Source: Stenopsyche tienmushanensis (taxonomy: Eukaryota > Arthropoda > Insecta > Trichoptera > Stenopsychidae). Taken from it: a stretch of DNA of 64,000 nucleotides. Below the pieces are notes generated by a model. The model was not told the origin of the DNA and ran no database searches. It saw nothing but the letters and a program-made list of their open reading frames with translations. Below, in pieces: positions 35,901-46,544 of the stretch (its first letter is position 1; each line of letters starts with the position of its first letter). The translations under genes and the position numbers were made by a program. The stretch is from positions 1 through 64,000 of the forward strand of contig WACJ01000377.1 in NCBI GenBank assembly GCA_008973525.1. Direction: 5' to 3'.

Positions 35901-38900
35901 TACAAAATGAAACATTCTAGAGACGTTTTTTAATCTGGAGTCAAAATTTTTAGTACAATTCATTTGCTGTTATGATTTATTATTATTTTAGTCAAACTAT
36001 GTTACAAATTTTACCTCGAAATGCTAATTGATTTAGAGGAAAACTTTCTTGTTGTTCTAAGCACTTAGAAAAAGCTTTATATTCTGGATTATGTAAAAAT
36101 AATCTTATGTGCAACATGCAACATTAGTATAATTTATGTTACATTTTGTAAATAAAAATATTTTTTGTAATAGTAATAATATCAAAATTACGATTGATAT
36201 TTATAGTAAAGAAACCGTCACCATATTAAAAAGGGCTGAGTATAATTAAATAATACATTTTGATAAATAAAAATAGATTAATACTAACTCATTTTAGAAA
36301 TTGTTATAATATATTCTTCATCAACTAGTTCTTCAAATGATCCACCATCTGCCTCTGTAAAATGTTTACTGTCATTGACTTTCTTCAGATATTTACTTCT
36401 GTGAATATAAAATTGCATGTTATTAAATTTAAAAAAAATGAAATGATTGAATTACAAAACAAAATACAGTGAACACTTGCATAAAGTAATTTATTTATTT
36501 TTAATATAATTAATATAGTCACAATACAGGTAGTTCTTGACTTACGATTGAGATGGTCGTACCATCATAAGTCGAGGAATATCTGTATTATAAATACTTA
36601 ATATGTAATACGTAGGAAAATATTTTATACCACAAATATTTATTATAATAATACTTGGTACCTATTTTTGTGAAATTTCTCCGATGATACAACCAAGGGT
36701 TTTAATCTTCCGTATGCCTTTTCAATGCAACAGCAAATATTTTCGACTACTTGAACTTTTCCTGCTTGGAGATGTTTGTCGGAAATATTATGAAGAGCAC
36801 GAAATGGCCGAGGATAATGTGACGACTAAAAATTAATGAGCATGAATTTATTTGTAATGCACGGACAAGTATAAATGCATAAAGATCAACGTTATATACC
36901 AAATATTCCAATTTATGTGAAAATCCTTGAATGTGCTCTAAAACAGTTTGAGAATTACTGCTTACTTTACAAAGAGCGCAGAAATAAGTTGGTTCCTTTT
37001 TATCGTTCACTATCTCCAGAAAGTATTCTAAGCCCACAATGGATTTCCTTTATATAAGAGATTTAATTAATGGTTTGAAATTAAATGTGTAACATATTTA
37101 GTATAGAAATAAATACCCTTTGGCTGGTATGCATTCTTCCAACTGGCTTGGTGTTTCAACTTTAGGAGATTCAGGCTCATCAAGAATATTAACCAATGAT
37201 TCATTAGAAACTGGAGGTACTGGCTTATTGGAAGAAACAGTTGATGGTTGATTGGGAGCAAGAACCGATGACTTATTTGGAGTAACGACCAATGGCTTAT
37301 TTGAATCAAAAATCAATGGTTTATTAGAAGTAAAAGCCAATGGCTTTTTGGCATCAATAACCAATGGTTTTTTGGGAGCAACAACAAACGGCTTAATGGG
37401 AGCAACAACTGGTGGTTTGTCAGTAGCAACAACCAAAGACTTGTTGGGGGCAACAACCGACGGCTTGTTAGTAGCAACAACCAATGCCTTATTAGGGGCA
37501 ACATCCATTGGCTTGTTAGGAGCAACAACCAATGACTCTTTGGGTGCAACAACTGATGGCTTGTCGGTAGCAACAGCCGCTGGCGTATTGGGAGCACTAA
37601 CTGACGGTTTGTCAGTAGCAACAACCAATGGCCCATTTGAAACAGACGCTATGAAAATATACAAAATATATAACATAATTATTTAGTTGAGGCTCATATT
37701 TGATTTAAATAATAAAATAAGTAACATACCATTATTCGCATTGCCATCATTATTATCATCATTTAATTTATAATATGGATGATTGGTTATTACAGTCTCA
37801 GGCCATTTTGAACATGAAAGTATTTTACAACGATGCCTTTTTCCTACTGCATGACTCTGAAACAATGAAACACAGATAAAAAAACCATTATTTCTATCAA
37901 ACTAGTCTTATATTACATATAGGTAATACGAGTTGAGTCGAGTTTCAAAGTTTATTAATAACAAAACAATAACTCACATATAGCTATAGTACATATATTA
38001 TAGCTATAGTATAACAACTCTAACTGCAACAATACAATAAGTTTCTGCTATCTAATAAATAAAAATAATTTACAACACTAGATCACATAAAAAGCACAAA
38101 ATATTCTTACCCATAAACCTAGTTTTCCCATGCATGTTACTCCACATGGTAGACAAAGATAAAACCAATCTCTGTTTTGAAGCAAACATTTAAACATTCG
38201 ATGAAAACTGCCATCACAAAGTTGTATATTTTCCTATAACAAATTAGACGATATGTCATTATAGTACTAAAAAAGAGATCCCTATTTAATTCTTGCTTTA
38301 ATCAATGAGTTCCAACAAGCAACCATTACAGCATACTTTGTTGATGAGATGGGATATAGACACACATTGGAAATGCCTATCTCCATTGTAGTTCTCCAAA
38401 ATTTCCCTTAATTAATAGTATAGTATGCTTGATAAAAATCAATATCATAATCTTATATTTTTTGTGTATTCTAGCACTAAATGTTTTGTCTACACTGGAT
38501 CTGCCTGATTTTCTTTAGCCCTATATATAAAACTAGCCCACAGTTCTTGATGTAGAGGATGACCACACTTCAAGAATTCTGCAAGATTTTTTTCACTCCT
38601 ACAGCTTTCCTTCGTCGAAGATCTCAAATATAGATCTCTACTCCAGCATAATAGAGCATTTTTTACCCCAGTCAAGTTTAAAATAAAACACTCTCACTAA
38701 CACTTTCACCTTTACCACATTAAAACTCGTTATTCAATTATACCACATTAAAACAATAAAATTGAATTAATTAAATTCAAATATTCCTTCTAGAATCTTA
38801 AAAGATTGACAAAGATGAGTTTTTTTTTAAATTTTAAATACTTGGCATAGTTAGCCCCGTATAAAAAGCATGGTGAAAATAATTGATAAAATTCAACAAG

Positions 38901-41556
38901 TGAATTCATAATACTTTTTAACACATTAGCTTCACAATGCACTGTAAACCTATATTAAAAAAAAAAACAATATTAAACATAACTGGATTGAACAAATTGA
39001 ATGTAAAAAAATATAATATTAGCACTTTGGGATCCATGGTCCACTGGAAGGTGCTTCTGCTGCATTGGCTACAGTCAGTCAATTTGATGCAGTTATAAAT
39101 ATGCACTTGGCCCGTGTACATTCCACAATTATTTATATTCTTTATCTGTTGAATATTCTTTCTGGCTGTAAACGGGTCGTATTTTCCAAATAAGTACAAC
39201 AGCATCATACCCTTGCTGGACAGACCTCCATGTAAAAAAATTGTAGAAAAAATGGCTTTATGCCATCAAAGGATTAGCCCTTTGCGCTCGAGGTCCCTTT
39301 TGCTCGAGCGAACAAGCAACCAGAGAGCAGTCAGCCGCTCTCGCTTATGAGTTCTTTACATTTAACTTGAAATAATTTTAGACATGATAGAACACTTTAA
39401 GCTTGTATATTTTAGCATTATACATATTTTCATAGTTCATTGAAGGATATTTGTTGAACATTACGTTCTATATTTTTGCTTCTTATGGTATCTTATAAAA
39501 CAATCTTCATGGTGCATTCTTGGCTCGTCGAGGCAAGTATCACAGCAGTACATAGTTTGTCGCCTTTGGTCAGGCCTGCTTCGTTAGGTACAAACCTTTG
39601 CAATCCCTTTTTTGTCCAATCAAAATAACATGCAGCTTCCCATTTAGTCGGATGCCTTCAGAACTGCTCTGCGAAGTAGAAGCTATGCTAGGTTGTCTTT
39701 CACCAGATACAAACGGTATTCTTGTGGGGATTTCTTCGGATTCTGTGCACGTTGTCCATTCTAAAGGTTTAATTTCTTCTGTACAATCACTATGGTTTTC
39801 AGATTCACTATCCATTATTCGGATTTTTCGTCTTCTTACACCTATAACATCGTCGCTATCTTCATCACTTCCGTCTTTGTTCCCATGGACAAGCTGGCTA
39901 TGTAGAGATGTAATTTCGTTTGTTATCACTGAAAAATTGAATTCATCTTCATTAGAAGTATTTTTTTCGATGCGTTCTATGCTTATTGGGCTGGTATTCT
40001 AATTGCCAAGTTGAGCTCAAACTAATGTCGAAGATAGAGTCTGACACGCGGTCGCTGTTTTGGAAATAAGACAGCTTTGTAGCCATATAATACATTACGT
40101 CACTAAACATCTCACAATGATCCACAAAAGGCCAGAAGCAGACTTGTGAAGCAATATTTGTTAGGCCAAACTTAAATAAGCACCGCTATCACTCAATTTA
40201 CCGCATCGATCCGAGTGGTGCCCAAGAGTCACCGCTCGAGTTGTCGCATCACATGCAGTGGTGTCTGAGAGGCATCGCTCGAGCGCAAAGGGTTAAAAAG
40301 CAGAAATAAAATAATATCATATAAAGAATAACGTGTTAGTGAATGTAATTAAATATAGCGGCAATAAACTAATTTGCTAATTAAGTTGTGTTGTTTCAAA
40401 TTATAGTTACAAGCTTCAACATTTGTACCATTAAATAGTGTGCATTTTAGTTACAAATATTAATTTAAAAGGAAAACATGTTTTAAAATATTTTAGGGAA
40501 TTGAGGTGAGTCTTGAAATATCAGAAGAGGTAGATTAGAATTTTTAATTTATCTTTTAAATAATTACTAAACGCGATCAATACCCGTTTCATATGTAATT
40601 AAAAATATTTATAATAATAACAGTAGTTTAAAAGTTCCAACATGATCCAAACCAAACAGTAAAATCAGTCAATCCGACGCCCCCTGTAATCTAAATTGCC
40701 GTAATGAATCTTTTTGTGAGTTGGCAATTGAGTATGGTGTAGGACGATCCATAATTTAACTTTTTTAGCTACAAAGTTTTTTTTTGTTATTGCTTTGTAA
40801 AAAAACTTTGCTTTCATGACCAATATGGGTTCAGAAATCCTTGTACATCTGTTTTATTCCTGAAAAAAACCACATATACAAAGCTTCCTCCACCTCTAGA
40901 TATTTAGCTTTCTTGAAAGTTTGCCTCTTGCCTGGCTCTCAATCAATGGTGCAGACGAACTTTTGAAAGTTCTCGTAGTTCTTTTTTATATCATAAATTG
41001 TGGAGCATAAATCGTCCTATGCCGTACTCGCTTGGTAACTCTTAAAAAGATTAATTACGATTTAGGTGGTCCAGAATCTCACGTTTTGCATTTTTTACAT
41101 TGACGAAGCTTTACCGTATCCATGTACTATACTTGTATTAGCATGTTGGGGCATAACAGGGGGCGCCGGATCAGACTGGGGCCGGATTACCGCGGGTCTA
41201 CTGTAAATGCATATTTCATAAATACTACGATAACATTGTACAATTTAACTTCATTATTCAATTACTACTCTGTAATTAACCGTATCTTTATCTGAAACAA
41301 ACAATAAAATGAGAATTATGAATCAATAATATTATATTTCAATCAACGAAACGAGACGCAAGACTCATGTTGTAGAACATATAAAGACCGCACTCATGCT
41401 ACTTTAATCTACTCAATTTCTTTGGATTACATCAATCATACATTTTAGGATATTGTAACATTAAGAGATTAATGAGGAATCCTACTAATAATAAAAATAA
41501 TGTTTAAATACCTGTAAACTCTTGTCAAGTATCTCCTGATCAATATGAGTTTTCAT
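25793..41556 (-). CDS. ZnF-B: paralogue of ZnF-A (25 exons, 1826 aa)
   Basis: Exons: 41556-41512, 38233-38111, 37856-37730, 37648-37117, 37047-36900, 36825-36662, 36398-36289, 35737-35683, 35578-35545, 35408-35345, 34586-34382, 34299-34263, 34160-33986, 33307-33139, 32843-31890, 31273-31249, 31128-30957, 30853-30694, 30604-30448, 30377-30153, 29317-29128, 28983-28878, 28794-28553, 27181-27048, 26920-25793. Every junction is in phase (5481 nt). The domain order is as in ZnF-A: two U1-type fingers, RS segment, EYIQFM and EWFKYWSKR modules, and an N/Q/M-rich tail. Exons 9-14 are extra and include a second HPCYADEWRKFW + EWIQFWSEK module pair. Exon 4 holds an octapeptide array. Exon 23 adds LKTLLQNFRNLSTEEQQGL, which is absent from ZnF-A. 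The C-terminus is cut by a frameshift. Only one premature change is seen, so the gene may be functional. Confidence 0.8.
27605..28301. mobile_element. non-autonomous hAT element with perfect 8-bp target duplication
   Basis: The ends are CACGGGTGGCCAACCCA and TGGGTTGGCCACTCCAG (inverted). Both flanks are TTTTAATG (27597-27604 and 28302-28309), a perfect 8-bp duplication. The 697-bp interior is AT-rich, with GTGGCCCGCGGAG near the right end. It sits in the ZnF-B intron between exons 23 and 24, inside the interval deleted in ZnF-A. Confidence 0.9.
28553..28794 (-). other. ZnF-B exon 23, mostly missing from ZnF-A
   Basis: It encodes FVDKLSDSDLKTLLQNF, then LSTEEQQGLMRYLKQLE and a helical FENLKKFINVDTS segment. 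Only the first 64 nt remain in ZnF-A, as part of its fusion exon. The segment looks like a small helical domain. No known family is evident to me. Confidence 0.65.
29390..29945 (+). pseudogene. R1-like retrotransposon 3' fragment
   Basis: It reads AKHTMFECVAWEGERETL, then after a shift EEEWMVWGDFVAEV and ERIRRRAA: the zinc-knuckle/C-terminal region of R1-clade ORF2 (H-x(3)-EC...W..F...V). A 3' UTR and a short A-run end near 29930. It is inserted in the ZnF-B intron between exons 20 and 21. Confidence 0.6.
31560..31626. mobile_element. tiny TTAA MITE (67 bp)
   Basis: The ends TTTTAACTGCCAATGAC and GTCGTTGGCAGTTAAAA are inverted with one mismatch, and TTAA lies at each border. The core has GACGCGCCGGTGCGTC. 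It lies in the ZnF-B intron between exons 15 and 16. It is among the shortest elements in the window. Confidence 0.75.
31682..31843. mobile_element. second TTAA MITE (162 bp)
   Basis: The ends TTAACCTTTCCCTTACG and TAGTAAAGGAAAGGTTAA are inverted, with TTAA duplicated. The interior has TACGTATTTAGTACG near the left end and is noncoding. It lies only about 55 bp from the 67-bp TTAA MITE, in the same intron. Confidence 0.75.
31890..32843 (-). other. RS-rich exon 15 of ZnF-B, expanded
   Basis: It encodes 318 residues built of tandem units of about 22-27 residues with the pattern RSxERxRSVESPERNWDKRxQEIN. ZnF-A has only about half as many. The ends match ZnF-A exon 9 (KFHDI, IRRYHSPLRS), so the growth or loss is internal to the exon. 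Confidence 0.75.
33388..33892. mobile_element. hAT-like element in a ZnF-B intron
   Basis: It starts CAGTGTTCCCCAACCGGTGGTCCGCGGCCC and ends GTTGGGGAACAATA, inverted at the tips. Flanks are ACATATAT (33380-33387) and ACATACAT (33893-33900), an 8-bp target duplication with one mismatch. The element is 505 bp and noncoding. Confidence 0.8.
34910..35275 (-). repeat. inserted repeat with tRNA-like part
   Basis: On the minus strand, about 35010-34940 reads GGGTTAAGGAGTCAGACTAGT ... GGGTTCAAATC, like a tRNA D-arm and B box. The neighbouring 35020-35200 is richer in G/C than the flanks, with AGACAGAGACGGAGAAC words. It may be a SINE or a fragment of an LTR. I found no ends. Confidence 0.3.
36525..36587. 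mobile_element. 63-bp palindromic MITE
   Basis: TACAGGTAGTTCTTGACTTACGAT at the left pairs with ATCATAAGTCGAGGAATATCTGTA at the right. TA borders suggest a Tc1/mariner-type miniature element. It lies in the ZnF-B intron between exons 6 and 7 and is absent from ZnF-A. Confidence 0.6.
37117..37648 (-). other. ZnF-B exon 4: octapeptide array (24-bp coding minisatellite)
   Basis: About 17 units of eight residues, like PLVVATDK, PSVVAPNK and PMDVAPNK, run from about 37632 down to 37223. Consensus: x-x-V-V-A-(T/P)-(N/D)-K. ZnF-A exon 4 has only a few decayed units (VPNQSSTITPHKLAISNE). Both exons end LEECIPAKG, so the array expanded in copy B or collapsed in copy A. Confidence 0.85.
39274..40296 (-). 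mobile_element. internally deleted piggyBac element
   Basis: The tips are inverted: CCCTTTGCGCTCGAG at the left and CTCGAGCGCAAAGGG at the right, with TTAA on the right and an eroded TTAG on the left. On the minus strand, 39929-39570 encodes a piggyBac-like N-terminus (acidic DEDSDD stretch; DSESENHSD; TRIPFVSG). Another frame nearby (about 39575-39490) reads YCCDTC then EPRMHHEDCF, like the C-terminal Cys-rich domain. The DDD catalytic core between them is gone. It lies in ZnF-B intron 1. Confidence 0.75.
40659..41204. mobile_element. possible pogo/Tigger-like MITE
   Basis: The right end (41142-41204) reads in reverse CAGTAGACCCGCGGTAATCC. The left end reads CAGTAAAATCAGTCAATCC. Both are followed by GCCCCC(T). 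The CAGTAGACCC..GGTAATCCGG style is typical of pogo/Tigger termini. No transposase is present. Confidence 0.45.
41300..41350 (-). repeat. gene C 3'-like segment in ZnF-B intron 1
   Basis: CAATAAAATGAGAATTATGAATCAATAATATTATATTTCAATCAAC is nearly the end of gene C1 exon 3 and its 3' flank (23590-23636). Together with 18300-18360 this shows that intron 1 of both ZnF copies contains a gene C-like end. Confidence 0.5.
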
Positions 41557-41885
41557 GATTGAGGCCTTCACATCAATTGTATGGTATCCTCTTCCTTTTC
41601 AACAGTTGCACATATATCTTTAATTAATTCTTAAAAGAATAAATTTGATAAAAACCTATTTCACATTAGCGTCTTTGTCTTGTTCACTTAATCACAAATG
41701 CAAAACTAATATTTCTTCAACACAAAGTCTTCAACGAAGAACATACTTGAAATAACTGAAGAACTGAAATAAAAATCTATATTTAGACAAATTTATGATA
41801 AAATTATTGTAATGATACAAAATGTAATATACATTTTCAAATAAAAAGTATTTTTTATTCAAAAGTGTTACAAGCTAAAGCTATT
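41557..41885 (-). promoter_or_regulatory. conserved 5' flank of ZnF-B
   Basis: It aligns with 19716-20050, upstream of ZnF-A, over its whole length up to the mariner border at 41885. The expected promoter region of copy B is therefore intact but has a 1.9-kb transposon immediately upstream. Confidence 0.45.
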
Positions 41886-41886
41886 A

Positions 41887-43513
41887 TTGGGTGTGTGAAT
41901 AAGTTTTCACTGTTTTTCGTGAAAATAAATCCTTTATTTTAACACTACCTTTGCCCATCTTTCTGGCAGCATTTAAATTCCATGTCGTATAAACGACACA
42001 TCTTTTGAGACTATCCAAGAATCGACCCATTTATTGGTATCTTCATAAAGAGTGAAGTGCGGCTCAGCCAGGCCATGAGTCATCGATTGGAGTAAATGAT
42101 AATCAGAAGGAGCAAAGTCGGGAAAGTACGGCAGATGAGATAAAACTTCCCATTTCATCACTTCCAGGTAGGTTTTTACCGCTGATGCAACTTGCAGCCT
42201 AGCTTTGTCATATTGAAAATCATCTTGTCGTGTCTTTGAGCATATTGTGGCCGCTTTTCTTTCAATACCCGGCTTAAACACGTCAATTACTTTCAGTAGA
42301 GATCTCCTGTGATGGTTTAGTTGGATTGAAGCAGCTTACAATACACTACGCCCAGCTGATCCCACCAAATACAGAGCATGAGCTTGGAATCATGGATATT
42401 TCGCTTTGGCGTCGATCCTATTGCTTAGCCAGGCTTAAGCTAATGCTTGGGATTATCGCAATATATCCACTTTTCATCACCAGTCACTATACAATGAAAA
42501 AAGCCTTTTCTTTTTTGTTAGGGGGCAGTGTACTCATGGATAGTATTTCCCTTGATCTTAGCATAACCCGTCTCCATCCAATTCCCATAGTCCTTTTAGT
42601 CCAGTGTGCCTTCTGATACATGCAAAATCAAAAGCTGTTCTCCTTGCAGGAACCTCGCCTCCTCTAGAAAGTTCGGGCACCTGGAAGCTCTTGCGTGGGT
42701 GTCATCCTGCCGGGATAAAGTTTAGTGGATGATATTCTGTGTTGCTAGTCCGGGGTAACCCGAAACAGTCCGTACAGCAGCACAGGATAGTATGAAATAT
42801 AATCCATGGGTGCCGTCAGTCGCTGTCTGCCACAACATATTCAAAGTTGTCATTGGAGCAGCTGCTTACATGCGAAAAGACGCCTTTCTACATCTCTTGC
42901 CTTCTAGTCCTAAGGCACCCAAGATCCATCCTTTTGTATCATTCCCAATGCTGTCAGACGTTTTGAAACTGTTGTTCGATCAACTCCTAATGATTCTGTA
43001 AGATCTTCATAAAGCAATGTTTCCAATTCTTATCATCCATTGCGTCCTCATCAAAATTATTATTTTTGAAGCAACTAAACCAATCTCTACATGTTCTTTC
43101 CACCAAGAGTAATCACCATAGGTCTCAACAAGATTTCTATATGCTTCAGCTGCAGATTTCTTTTGAATAAAGCAGTAAAATTCTCTGCAAATACAGTTTA
43201 CTTGTTGTTGTTTATACTTTAACGAAATGATGCACAATGATTTTAAAGTTATATTACTTCTATAGTGTTTTTACGTCAAGTTTCATCTCAATTAAAATGA
43301 AACCTTTTTTATTTCAAGTTAAACCATCGGATATCGGATGAAATATTTTATGTTTCAAATTAAATGGTGTATTCTTTTAAGCGCATAAGATGATATTTAC
43401 ATTATATATAAAAATTCTATATTATATGTAAAAAATCCAATTACTATGTATTCGCAAAGCCGCATTTAAAGCAGTCATAGAGAGAAAAATCCATCTATTT
43501 TCTCTCTATGGAT

Positions 43514-43554
<41 letters not shown>

Positions 43555-43762
43555 GTAAAATCTTGTGTTTAAAAAAAAAATACATTGTTCAATTTGGAGT
43601 AAAAAACATTTCATCTAATATCCAATGGTTTAACTTGAAATGAAAAAGGTTTAACTTGACGTAAAAACACTGTATAGATGGGTCACCACTTACGCTATAT
43701 GCACACAATTGTTTTACCGCCATCTGATGGTGAAATGGCCGGAACTTATTCATACACCCAAA
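41887..43762 (-). mobile_element. mariner element upstream of ZnF-B, with nested MITE
   Basis: The ends are TTGGGTGTGTGAATAAGTT and AACTTATTCATACACCCAA, inverted. The minus strand at 42281-41973 reads FQYDKARLQVA then LPYFPDFAPSDYHLLQSM, the second and third catalytic blocks of mauritiana-like mariners (HDNARPHVA; PDLAPSDYHLF). The Asn of HDNA is replaced and the N-terminal half is in pieces. Copy A has an uninterrupted GCTATTATAATATTAATATC at the matching site (about 20055), so insertion came after the block duplication. Confidence 0.8.
43257..43676. mobile_element. MITE with long inverted repeats, nested in the mariner
   Basis: AGTGTTTTTACGTCAAG at the left and CTTGACGTAAAAACACT at the right are perfect inverses. 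The similarity runs inward for about 100 bp (TTTCAAGTTAAACCATCGGATAT versus ATATCCAATGGTTTAACTTGAAA). TA borders fit a Tc1/mariner-type MITE. The centre has an inner hairpin (AGAGAGAAAAATCCAT / ATGGATTTTT, about 43479-43518) and a (TA)n run at about 43519-43551. Confidence 0.8.
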
Positions 43763-43769
43763 ATAATAT

Positions 43770-45170
43770 TAATATCTTTAATATTAATATATTTGCTATA
43801 GCTACATATTTTTTATTATAATCAGAATTTGTATAGATATGTTGTAGATAATGGGTGTAGAAATACAATATTCCTGAGGATATTCTTTCTTAGCTGAACC
43901 ATCGAATGATTATTTTTAAAGAGCTGATTTAGTTCGGCCATGTTTTGATTTAATAGAAATTCAAGAATCTCCCTGTGAAGCTCAAACTGTCTAGCCAAAA
44001 CTTTGACTCGAGATAGCAGACGTATTTCAGTTTAAAACAATAAGGATTCATATTCTGATCCTATTTCTACACAGACTATTCTGAAAATTAGCAAATTTAG
44101 GACTCTTGATTGAATAATTTTAATAATTGATGCATCAATTCATCATTTGCAGTAGTTCCGTTGGCAAGCTCTCGCCCTTCAATGCTTTGTGACATATGCA
44201 GTAGTGTGATTTCTTTTTGTTTTTGCCGTCACTTGGAAAAATTCCTCGATGTAGTTCGCTCAAGAAGTTCATTGAAAAATAAATAATCCTCATTCTTTGG
44301 AAATTTGTAATTAATGTCTTCAAAATATCATAAGTTTTTTAACAGTATTGGCTGAAAACGTCTCTTCCTTAACTCGATTAGATCTAAACATAAATTTAGC
44401 GATGCTGGTTTAATAAGCGTCTCATTAAGAGTATGTGGTTACTTCTGTCATGCAATTGATCTTGCTATACGGTAACAATCTTCCGAGACTTCTTCAGAGG
44501 ACAATAATTGGTTACTTTATTCTTGGACTACCAGTTCAAGACTGCAATAGTTTACTCACCAAATGTAAAAATCATTCCGGTCGAGTGCTCTCTAAAATTA
44601 ATTTCATAACAATAAATTTGCTCACCGTTAACAGGATAGGGATAACAGGATTTTAACTTATATTTATATGGTCGCTTAACACTCAAACTTTCTGCATATT
44701 TAAACCCAAGAGTTTGTATTCCATAAATAATCGTGATAATTCATATTGAATTATTTTGAATGTATTTATGTTTTTATTTCAAGAATTAAAAGTGCATATA
44801 GAAGAATCAAAGCATACAGAAAAATAATTATATTATGAAAAAAGGAACAATTTTCCTATGTATATATCTTAACACATTCACAATTTCTTCTTCGATATCT
44901 TAAAAAAATATCTCGACTAATGAAAATAGATCATTTTTAAACAATTTTATGAGTACATCAGAAGAACAAACCATATAAAATACGCAATTTAAAACTTTAT
45001 ATTCTACTGCGTTAGTTAAAACTAAAAATGATTCAGAATATTACAAATGTGAATAATAAAAACTCATATTCAATCTTACTTACCCAAACCTTATTATGTA
45101 TTATCACACTTAATTATTACTATAAGATGAAGACATGAAAACAAATACTAAATTGAAATAAAAGTGGAAA
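43770..45170. other. AT-rich intergenic region, no gene seen
   Basis: Only short ORFs are present (for example 44135-44323 and 44435-44656) and none has recognisable content. The region has no counterpart in block A. Confidence 0.5.
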
Positions 45171-45299
45171 ATATTTAACACTCTGGCTGCTAAGCAACGA
45201 TATATCGTCGATTGTGAAACAAACGAGGACTGCAAACAACAAATCATTATTGGCCCATTTATTTAATTAATTTAGGTAGCAGTCATATATTAGGGGACC

Positions 45300-46430
45300 C
45301 ATAAGTAATCAATTATTTCGAATTAAAACAAAAAAAAATCGTTACGTTTTTATTTTAATTATTCAATCAATTATATAATTTCCATTATTATTTACAACTC
45401 TTTGTTATCTTTCAGGCAAAGTTTCAATCTCTCTTTTATAAAAAGAGGCTGACTTTGACGAAAAATAGTTATTTAGGTGAATTTCAACTTCATTTACATT
45501 TTAAAACGTCTTATTTTCAATGGAGTGCCTAGAACTTTGAATAAATAATAATAAGACGGCGCAATATCTGGCGAATATGGCGGATGAGGTAGCAGTTCCT
45601 AATTGAGTTCTCAATTTTTTCCTGGGTTACTTAAGCTGCATGAGGTCTGGCATTATCATGATGCAATATCACGCCTTTTCGGGTGACGAAATTTATATGT
45701 TTATCTAATAACTTTGCATTTACTCTGTCTAATTGTGAGCAATAAATTTGTGCATTGATAGTTTCTCTTAAATTTAGAAAGTGTATTATCCCACCACAAT
45801 CCCACCATATGCTCAAGAAGACCCTTTTATAGTCAAAGAAGATTTAGGAGTTGATACAGCCGGTTGATTAGTTGAAAGCCACTGCTTAGTTCTTTTAAAA
45901 TTGTCGTATAATATACATTTTTCATCACAAGTTATAATCCAGTGTAGAACTTGCTCGTTAAGGTGTTTAGTTATAAGCGATGTGCAGCAACTTCTTCGTT
46001 GATCCCTGTTTGTGTTGAACAATTGGTAAGAAATCCAAACGCCCTCTCTGTAACTTTTGTCAATCGCGTGCAAGTGTCTTTGCACTGTTGACCAAGTAGC
46101 CACGAGTCTTGACGTTATTTCTATCACTAGCGATTTCAGCAGCTCGGTATCGAATTCAGTAGGTCTCCTACTTCGGTGGTCATCAACTAGGCTAAAATTG
46201 CCACTTGAGAATCTTCGAAACCATCGTTGACTTTAAGAATTTTGCCGTAAACACCACAAATTTTCTTAGATGTCTGTGTTGCGTTACAACCTATTTTAAA
46301 GTGGAAGAGCATAAGATGACGAATATGTTCTTCTGACACATGTTTTTGATGCTGTAACTTTAGGAAAAATATAAAGCTTGAACACCTAATATTTATATAA
46401 TTTAATATACAACACAACCAGTGCACAATT
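45300..46430 (-). mobile_element. mariner fragment 4
   Basis: On the minus strand, 46127-45813 reads VATWSTVQRHLHAIDK then HWIITCDEKCILYDN (the CDEKW-type first catalytic block). Next, 45816-45631 reads MSIWWDCGGIIHF, LLDKHIN and GVILHHDNARPHAA (second block). A third block (PYSPDIAPSD) region is visible in broken frame near 45590. It is mostly complete but shifted, so inactive. Confidence 0.75.
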
Positions 46431-46544
46431 TATTAACACGTTTGTCGCCTAGTTCGATAGTTGGAGCACAAGAAGTCTTATCGGTGATAAGCATATCAGT
46501 GATTTTTTAACCTCATAATGTTTTTTAGATGCTGTAAAAATATA

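Noticed and set aside
37252..37686. 144-codon plus-strand ORF with regular GATTNGLL repeats
   Set aside because: It is the reverse strand of the octapeptide array. The regular look comes from the 24-bp period. The minus frame joins the other exons in phase.
39598..40002. 134-codon plus-strand ORF in the piggyBac element
   Set aside because: It is antisense to the transposase N-terminus and has no recognisable domain.
44637..44654. TAGGGATAACAGG, the first 13 bases of a homing endonuclease (I-SceI) site
   Set aside because: The last five bases do not match well and there is no intron-like or endonuclease context. It is a chance match.
45174..45215. TTAACACTCTGGCTGC as another piggyBac-type end
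   Set aside because: TTAA is present, but I found no inverted partner and the tip differs from the other elements.
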